Made by a program: the position numbers and the translations under genes. Shown piece by piece: positions 57,929-64,000 of a DNA stretch of 64,000 bases (its first letter is position 1; the number at the start of each line of letters is the position of its first letter). This stretch comes from Symmetrospora coprosmae (lineage: Eukaryota > Basidiomycota > Cystobasidiomycetes > Symmetrosporaceae). Where the stretch lies: assembly GCA_008802785.1 (NCBI GenBank), contig VUYT01000007.1:186001-250000 (forward strand), written 5' to 3'. The notes under the pieces are model-generated. The model saw only the letters and a program-made list of their open reading frames with translations, did no database searches and was not told the origin of the DNA.

Positions 57929-58306
57929 TCAGGAGAAGGAGATGCGAAGGAGCGTGCGGTCCGCCGTAACTTACACTATCTAACCTGATGGCCTGCACAG
58001 GCGTTTCGCCTTGAGGTGTCGCACCTCGCGCATCTTTCGGGGTCTCGTGATCACGTCAGGGCAGTCTGCTGTGTACACTGTCAAATCCTCGATTTAGGTA
58101 CTCTGCAATAGTGCACGAGCTCTTTGGATGACATTGTCAGGACCTCTTTGCCCCGCTCGTGACACCTTCTGATCAACTGGGGTCTCTACATGCACGAAGC
58201 GACAAGCGCAGTACTCGTATAGGACGCGTTAACCTCTTACTGCTGCCAGTCAGAGCGGTGCTGCTTGCCTCGCTAGCTGCGCAGCCCTGACCTCCCTCTG
58301 CGCAAC
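57929..58306. other. Intergenic region INO80F-like / Alba gene
   Basis: A 378-bp gap between same-strand genes with slightly lower GC; no gene or repeat recognised. Confidence 0.4.
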
Positions 58307-59674
58307 ATGCCGAAACGCGCGCGATCTTCGCAGCCAGACTCCCCGGCGGCATCCTCTTCAGCTGCTGGACCGTCTCAGACGGTGCTCGCAGATGCGTCTG
58401 CGTCCTCCCAGCCGGGCGGTGCTGCAGCCTCTTCCAAACCGCGAAGCCGGCCCAGAGGGCGTGCTCGGAAGCGAGCGCGTATAGAGGAGGCGGCCCAAGA
58501 CGGCGAGCATGCAGATGGTAACGGCACAGGACGGACGCTCGAGACCGGCACCCAGGATGCGCCCATGTCCGTTGTCACAGAGCCGTCGGAAGTGCCCGAG
58601 CCGACAACGATGCCAGGCACGTCTGCTGCCGCGACAGCTGCAGCTGGCAAAGCGGAAGGCAAGCAGCAGCAGAAGAAGAAGAAGAAGAAGCAGAGGGAGC
58701 CTGTCGCGCGCGAGCCAAAGAAGCGGCCACTCCTAGCGGGCACCCTCAAGCGCCTGGCCGTGCCGAAGCCTATCTCGACTGTCGTGCGCAAGTCCGGTTC
58801 TGGCTCCACACGCGCCGACGTGAATCGTCGCGGCAACAAGATCAACAAAGGCTGGGGAACTGGTGGCTTCCACGCTGGCGTGCCTGTGCTTCCAGGCGGC
58901 GAGGACGTCGGCACGCCCGTCGGAGCGGCAGACAAGGGCAAAGGCAGGGCGGATGCGGCGGATGCGGAAGCACCTGTGGATGCAGACGAGCAGCAGGCGC
59001 GGCTGGAGGAACAGGCGCGCAAGAAGGTCGCAGGCGAGGAGCTGTGGATCAAGAGGGCCGCATCGTATCCCGCCTATATGAAGGAAGGTCTGGCCGCATT
59101 CCGCAGCAGAGGGTGTGTGCTGCTCTGGGCTTATAGATGCTGCTCGCTCGAGCTGATGTTCACGCCGTTTTGCTCTGACCGCAGACACCATACTCTCACG
59201 CTACATGCTCTCGGAGCGGCAATACCGACCTGCCTCAGCCTCGCCATGGCAATCCGCGATGCGCTCCCGTGTGGGCCAGATGGGAGCGAGCTGGAGGTGC
59301 GGACGGGCAGCATCGACGTCAATGACGAGATCGTGCCGCCAGACGACTCGGAGGGGGAGGTGGGCCTCTTCTTTCTCTCTCCCTTTCCTCCATCTGCACC
59401 ACTTTGTGGCTGCCGCTAACGCCTTGGGACCGTGCGCCCGCAGGAGCTTGACATCCAGTACCAGGTCCGCACCAAGAGCACTGTCGAGTGCGTCCTGCGG
59501 CTCAAGAAGAGCGTGCGTGAGCGTATACTGGTCAAATCGCGCGGAGTGAGCGGAAGCGTCATGGGCGTCCGGCCGGGACGCGGTGGTCGAGGCGGCGGAG
59601 GCGGGAGAGGGCGAGGCAGTAGCATGCGAGGAGGTGGACGGGGAAGGAGCTTTGTGAGAGGCGGAGCGCGCTGA
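58307..59674 (+). CDS. Alba-domain RNA-binding protein with RGG tail
   Basis: Probable RNA-binding protein, perhaps of the Rpp20/Pop7-like part of the Alba superfamily (RNase P/MRP). The N-terminal 190 residues are Ala/Ser-rich, then strongly basic with a run QQQKKKKKKQ and KKRPLLAGTLKRLAVPKP. The Alba core begins in exon 1 (ELWIKRAASYPAYMKEGLAA) and continues across an intron as YTILTLHALGAAIPTCLSLA with MAIRDALPCGPDGSELEVRT, then a second intron splits SEGE/ELDIQYQVRTKSTVECVL. The HALGAAI segment is the classic Alba helix motif. The last 40 residues are an RGG box (GRGGRGGGGGRGRGSSMRG). Joins close at phases 1 and 0. Total length is about 410 residues, far longer than the 100-residue Alba core. 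Confidence 0.8.
58667..58699 (+). repeat. AGC/AAG triplet run in the Alba gene
   Basis: CAG and AAG triplets in series encode the QQQKKKKKKQ run of the basic N-terminal extension. Confidence 0.75.
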
Positions 59675-60023
59675 GATGGCCCGGCCGACTTTGCACAAGT
59701 GTGACTTGCCCTTCCGGTATTCAGAAGAAAGCCGTTTGTAGTTGCATCGGTAGTCTACAACGAAGTGTGAGGAAAGGAAACTGCCACTGCCACTGCCGCT
59801 ACTGCTACTGCTACTGCTAGTCCCGCTACCCTGCGATTCGACTGCATCAGACTGCAAGTCTGGCTTGCGTGCGGAAAGAAAGGATGTCGGAAGAAAAGAC
59901 GTGAAAATGGCCCTGCCTTTGCAGCTAGGGCTAGCGAGCGACGTGGACCGCTCTGGAGAAATGGTAGCCGCAATCTCTGCGTGCTCTCTGCATTTGTTTG
60001 CGAGTGTGTTTCTTGCTCGTTCC
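59675..60023. other. Convergent 3' region
   Basis: A 349-bp region between the Alba gene and the large minus-strand gene; contains a short GCCACT/GCTACT repeat near 59785-59820. No gene is seen. Confidence 0.45.
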
Positions 60024-63000
60024 TTATTGCTCGCCAACGAACACTTCGTCGCATGCCGCATCGACGGTATCGTCGTCAAGCTCCTCGCTCGTGTTTCGAG
60101 TCGGCCTCTTTGGCGCCTTCGCTGTAGGTTCGGGTGCAGGCGGTTCCTTGACGAGCAGTCCGCCATCGCGGCATAGCTTGAGCGCCGTGTCCTTCTCCCC
60201 AATGGTCAAGGTGGACCCCGCCATCTCGGCAAGCTCCCTGATAATGTCTTCGAGCGGGCGCAAGATGTTGCGGACCTTGCTGAAATTGCCACTGGTAAGC
60301 GACGCTGTGAGGTCCTTCCGGAGATTGAAGATCTTCCAGCGAAGGCGCCTGGGAAGTAGCGTTCAGTTAGGGTTGACTCAAACTAGACCCATGATGTGCG
60401 AGGGACGTACGAGGCTTTGTTGACTCGAGTGTGATGCTCCTCCATGTCGACAAATTCATCGTGGATCCTCTTCGAAATCTGACAATACCCGACGTGAAGA
60501 GGGCGTCAGTCTGGCACGTTCATGCTGCATACACATAACCAGATGCTTACCCTCTTCTTGGTTGCATCGCATCTCTTCAGCAGCAGATCTATGACGTTCT
60601 TGATGGTTGGGTACTCGTCGAAGAGGGCATCGATGTACGCGTGACGGGAAGCAGACGGCGGGACCTGCAGAGCAATCTTGCGCAATTCTCCCAGGAGAAC
60701 CGACTCGGGCGTCTTGATGACGGCCTTGGACTTGCGTTCCTTGATCGACACGAGGAAAGTGCGGATCCGCTCGGCAGCAGCAATTCGCTCGGGCGTGAGC
60801 TCCGGAGCGTCTTCCAGCTGCTCCAGAGGCTTGAAATCGATATCTTGCAGCGGCACCGCATCTTCTTCCATCTCGAAGGATTGCTCCGCGTCTGTGATGG
60901 CTGATACTACAGGAGTGACTGTCTCAGTCTTCTTGCTCGAGGGCATTGACTCTGTCTCCTCTGTAGGTTTGGGTGCTTCCGGGAACAGCGCATCGAAAAG
61001 TATCTTGGCAGGCGTACCTGGGGCAGCAGATGCAGGAGGAGCCTCGACCGTAGTGCCTGCCTTGTTGTTGCTCTCCGTCTTGGCTGGCTCCGACGCGGAT
61101 GGCTTCAGAATCACCTTGCCTCCCGCCTTGGCCGAGACCTGGGTCGGCGTAAGACCAGCGAAAGCAGGCTTCTTGGTCCAAGCATTCACGGCGGATGGCC
61201 CGCCGGGAGCGTAGGTTGAGATCTTTACCTCCGCCTGACCCGACCATCGCCTAGCGAGGTTGTCTAGCGAAGAGGCAGTGACCGCTCGGATTCCCCTGAC
61301 GCTGTTTGCGGCTTTCTGGCTGTGCAGATGCAGCTGTATGAGCTGGTTCGCGGCCGGCTGTCCAGCACTCGAGTCCTGCAGAGCCGTCGCAACGTCGGCC
61401 CAGTTACGTGCTTCGAGGTATCTGCAGGGTCCGAGGACGTGGGTATGGCTCGTCAGCGATTTGCTCGAGAACGCTTGCAGATCCGACTCAGGCTCACTTT
61501 GCGACAAAGGGCGGATGCGTTGGCGGTCGGTGCTTCCCCGCTCTGTGTATTGCAGCCAGGATCTCGGTGTTGATCCTCTTGAACTCGCGCAATACTGTAG
61601 CCGATGCCTTTTCAGCGATGGAAACTCGACAAAGCGCGTGAAAGAGGCATTTCTGGCGACTCACCGCAATCTTGGATGGAGTTGGTGCCCCTGTTGGACT
61701 TGTTGAACCCGAGAAGAGCCAGCAGGCGGAGGAACTTGGCGGCGACGAGATTGCGGAGACTTCCCTTGACCTTGCTGACGTCGACAAAGTACCCGTCTGT
61801 GCCGCCGAGCATCTGATGAGCAACGGTAGCCAGGTTGAAGGCCAGTCCTTCGATGGGTTGAGGGTACATCTGGATTCGGGTATTGCCGAATTGCAAGACG
61901 GCTTGACGACAGAGGTACTCGGGAAGGGTGACATACTCGAATCCAGAACCCGATGTACCGGCCTGGCGTGCGCCAATGATGGCAATGATCGTCAAAGTCT
62001 CGAGGATGTGGCTGAAGACATTGAGATCCAGCTTGCCGCTGTATTGGAGGAAGGATCTGCGGAGCCCGATGCGCAAGTCAGCCTACTGCCATGCCTGCAT
62101 GGTTACAGCTGCCCTGGCAGACATACCTGACGACGGTGTTAGCCGACGAGAGCACATCGACACTGAGCTGCCGGCTGATCTTCGGCTGTGTGAGAAGGTG
62201 GTACAGCGGCTCGGCGAGGGATCTGCCGTTTTCTGGGTTCCTGACATTGCCGTCGTTCCTCCTGCTGGCTTGTGTCCAAGGGAATTCGGCATGAAACCGT
62301 TCAGCCGTGAAAGCGGTCGCCAAAAGGCCATTCTGCGCTAGGCGGTTCAGGAAAGTGTCGGCATCGACTCGACTCGTGAGAGTATGCAGGTGCAGGAGAC
62401 TCTCGGCTGTAAGGCGATTCTGCTGGGCTGTATCGAAAAGCGGCTTCCCATGCTCGAAGTGCATTGCGGGAGTGCCGAAGGCCGGGTTGAAAGGGTAGAG
62501 GGCGAGGCTGCCAAGGCCGACGCACTCTTAGTCATCTGTGCTGCAGGAATCTACACTTCCAAAATCAGGCCGTAAACTCACAGCATCTTGTCGAGCAGAG
62601 CTCGCCTCAAATCCCAGCACTCGCGAAGCTGATAGCCGTACGCATGCAATCGATCACCGAGCCATGCCAGATGATTAGCGAAGGGCAGGTGCAGAGCGAG
62701 GAGGCGAGCTCGAGTTGCGTATTGGTCGAGGAAGCCGCTCGACATGTGCAGGTTCGCGCAATTGGCATCTTTGCAAGCCTTCGTGAGGGCGTGAACGAGG
62801 CACGGTGGTCGCAGGCTAGGCAGCTGATTGATCTGACCAAAGTAAGCCTGCAGCCGATCGAAGAGCCTAATCGCGAAGAAGGCGGAGATCTGCTGCGGAA
62901 GGGCACCCGTGGCGGCAATGCTGCCTCCCTCTGCCGGAACCGCGGCCGATGGAAGCTTGCTGAAGATGGGCGAGGCTGACCGCACGAGCCACCTGGACTC

Positions 63001-64000
63001 ATCTTGCTGACCATCGACGAGAACGGGCTCGCAGCCAAGCAGCTTGAGCAGATCGTCCGAGACTTGGTTGCTGCGGCAGATGGGCTCGAGCAGCGATGCG
63101 TACCTTGAAAATGGAGACGAATGTCAATCACGCTGTCCCAGCAGGACTGACATTGCGGGAGCTTACGTGAGGGTGGCTTGCGCGAGTGACTCAAGGGCTT
63201 CCGGGTCGAGGGCGCTGACATCGATGGCATTCTGGAGAGCAAAGTCCAGGACGAACAATTGCTCGGATGTTGACGTAGACTCGAGCTCGCGAACGACCTC
63301 CTTGTAGGGGAGGGCAGGATCGGCGACCCGGCGATAAGTGGCAAGAAGGGGATTTTCCGACTTGGCTTCGCCTGAGACGTATCTCAATGCAGCCTTCAGG
63401 CCGGAAAGGAGTGTACGCTCGTTCCTGAAAGCGTCCACGTTGGTGCCAAGGGGGCAACTGCCGAGTAGATGGCTCATGAGGATCTCGTCGGCTCGAGAGT
63501 GCAAGTCAGCCTTGCGTAGAGCTGCAACTGCTGTCAGGTGCGAGCCAGTAGCGAGGTGGAGCTCTGCGCATCGCTCATGCTGCCCAAGCCTCTCGAGTAC
63601 GCTCAGGGAGGCCGTGTCGAAGCCATATTCATCCATGAATTCAAGCTCGTCTGCTCGGCAGCGGGTCGTCAGCGCAAGCCAGAAGCTGCCTGCGAGCAGC
63701 AGGCACTCACGGTCCTCGCTCTCGAAGAGTTCTCTCGCGTCCGCCAGCTTATCTTCCTTCAACAGGCTAGCTCGGACTTCGAACAAGACGAGCTCGGCCT
63801 CCCTCTCTTCCAGGACTTGCTTCTGTACCGGAGCTTCTGGCTCCGTCTGCACTGCTGTGGAAAGCCAAGCTAGCTCCGGCGGCGGATGACCTTTGAGCAG
63901 GCGCAGCGCATCCACATATCGCTTATCCTTGCGGTACAGGCGAGCAGCCGTGGTGAGCTCGCCAGCTTCCTCGTAGCATTCTGCTGCCCTGCCGCGATTG
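60024..64000 (-). CDS. C-terminal part of a very large protein, TRANK1/UvrD-helicase-like
   Basis: At least seven exons in this window belong to one large gene whose start lies beyond 64000. The visible N-terminal end reads GRAAECYEEAGELTTAARLY and LAGSFWLALTTRCRADELEF, helical repeats like those that follow the helicase core in fungal TRANK1-type proteins. Further segments are YASLLEPICRSNQVSDDLLK, ACKDANCANLHMSSGFLDQY (a Cys/His patch), ALYPFNPAFGTPAMHFEHGK, SKVKGSLRNLVAAKFLRLLA, SLDNLARRWSGQAEVKISTY and a final basic/acidic tail ending TVDAACDEVFVGEQ at 60024. Joins at about 63166/63103, 60540/60477 and 60415/60353 close in phase. No helicase motif itself is inside the window, so the naming rests on the repeat region only and is tentative. 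Confidence 0.7.

Noticed and set aside
1-64000. Transposons, virus-derived elements or CRISPR-like arrays
   Set aside because: No transposase, reverse transcriptase, integrase, capsid, long terminal repeat or spaced repeat array was seen.

Overview
This window is nuclear DNA of a high-GC filamentous or dimorphic fungus, almost certainly a basidiomycete. Genes are close together on both strands, most are split by short introns (about 50-120 bp, GTGAGT/GTGCGT-like donors, CAG/TAG acceptors), and the proteins are fungal: ADE2 with fused PurK and PurE, GUA1, MED4, MTC1, ALG6, ALG13, CSN6, and secreted cutinase, CAP and GH26 proteins. I infer Basidiomycota (perhaps Ustilaginomycotina or Pucciniomycotina) from intron style and base composition; I cannot name the species. 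I see no CRISPR array, rRNA gene, recognisable tRNA or transposon.

Layout. 1-427: start of a secreted cutinase (minus, cut by the window edge). 1139-3052: ADE2. 3333-5669: unknown Cys-containing protein. 6229-9245: two tandem secreted CAP/PR-1 genes. 9506-13825: a short-chain dehydrogenase and an enlarged ALG6 (both minus). 14260-21339: TTC27/EMW1-like TPR protein, COP9 signalosome subunit 6 and GMP synthase (all plus). 21418-28574: ACSF3-like acyl-CoA synthetase (minus), AhpD-like protein (plus), kynurenine-type aminotransferase (minus), secreted GH26 hydrolase (plus). 30199-37592: a seven-helix membrane protein, a small metallothionein-like gene with a 13-nt microexon, and asparagine synthase. 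37840-43170: MED4, MTC1 and a BTB protein. 43564-49554: a second seven-helix protein (minus), ALG13 (minus), SURF6/RRP14 (plus; divergent from ALG13 over 185 bp). 49987-52480: two minus-strand proteins of unknown function. 53754-59674: mitochondrial carnitine acetyltransferase, an INO80-subunit-F-domain protein and an Alba/RGG protein. 60024-64000: C-terminal part of a very large minus-strand protein.

Most genes are ordinary housekeeping genes and do not form one pathway cluster. Two N-glycosylation enzymes (ALG6, ALG13) and two purine enzymes (ADE2, GUA1) are present, but not adjacent. The accessory interest is in the secreted set (cutinase, two CAP proteins, GH26, one unknown), which fits a plant- or surface-associated life, in the metallothionein-like gene, and in the two seven-helix proteins, which look like distant members of one uncharacterised family. 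Exon joins were worked out by hand from splice motifs, reading phase and family conservation; joins that do not close are flagged.
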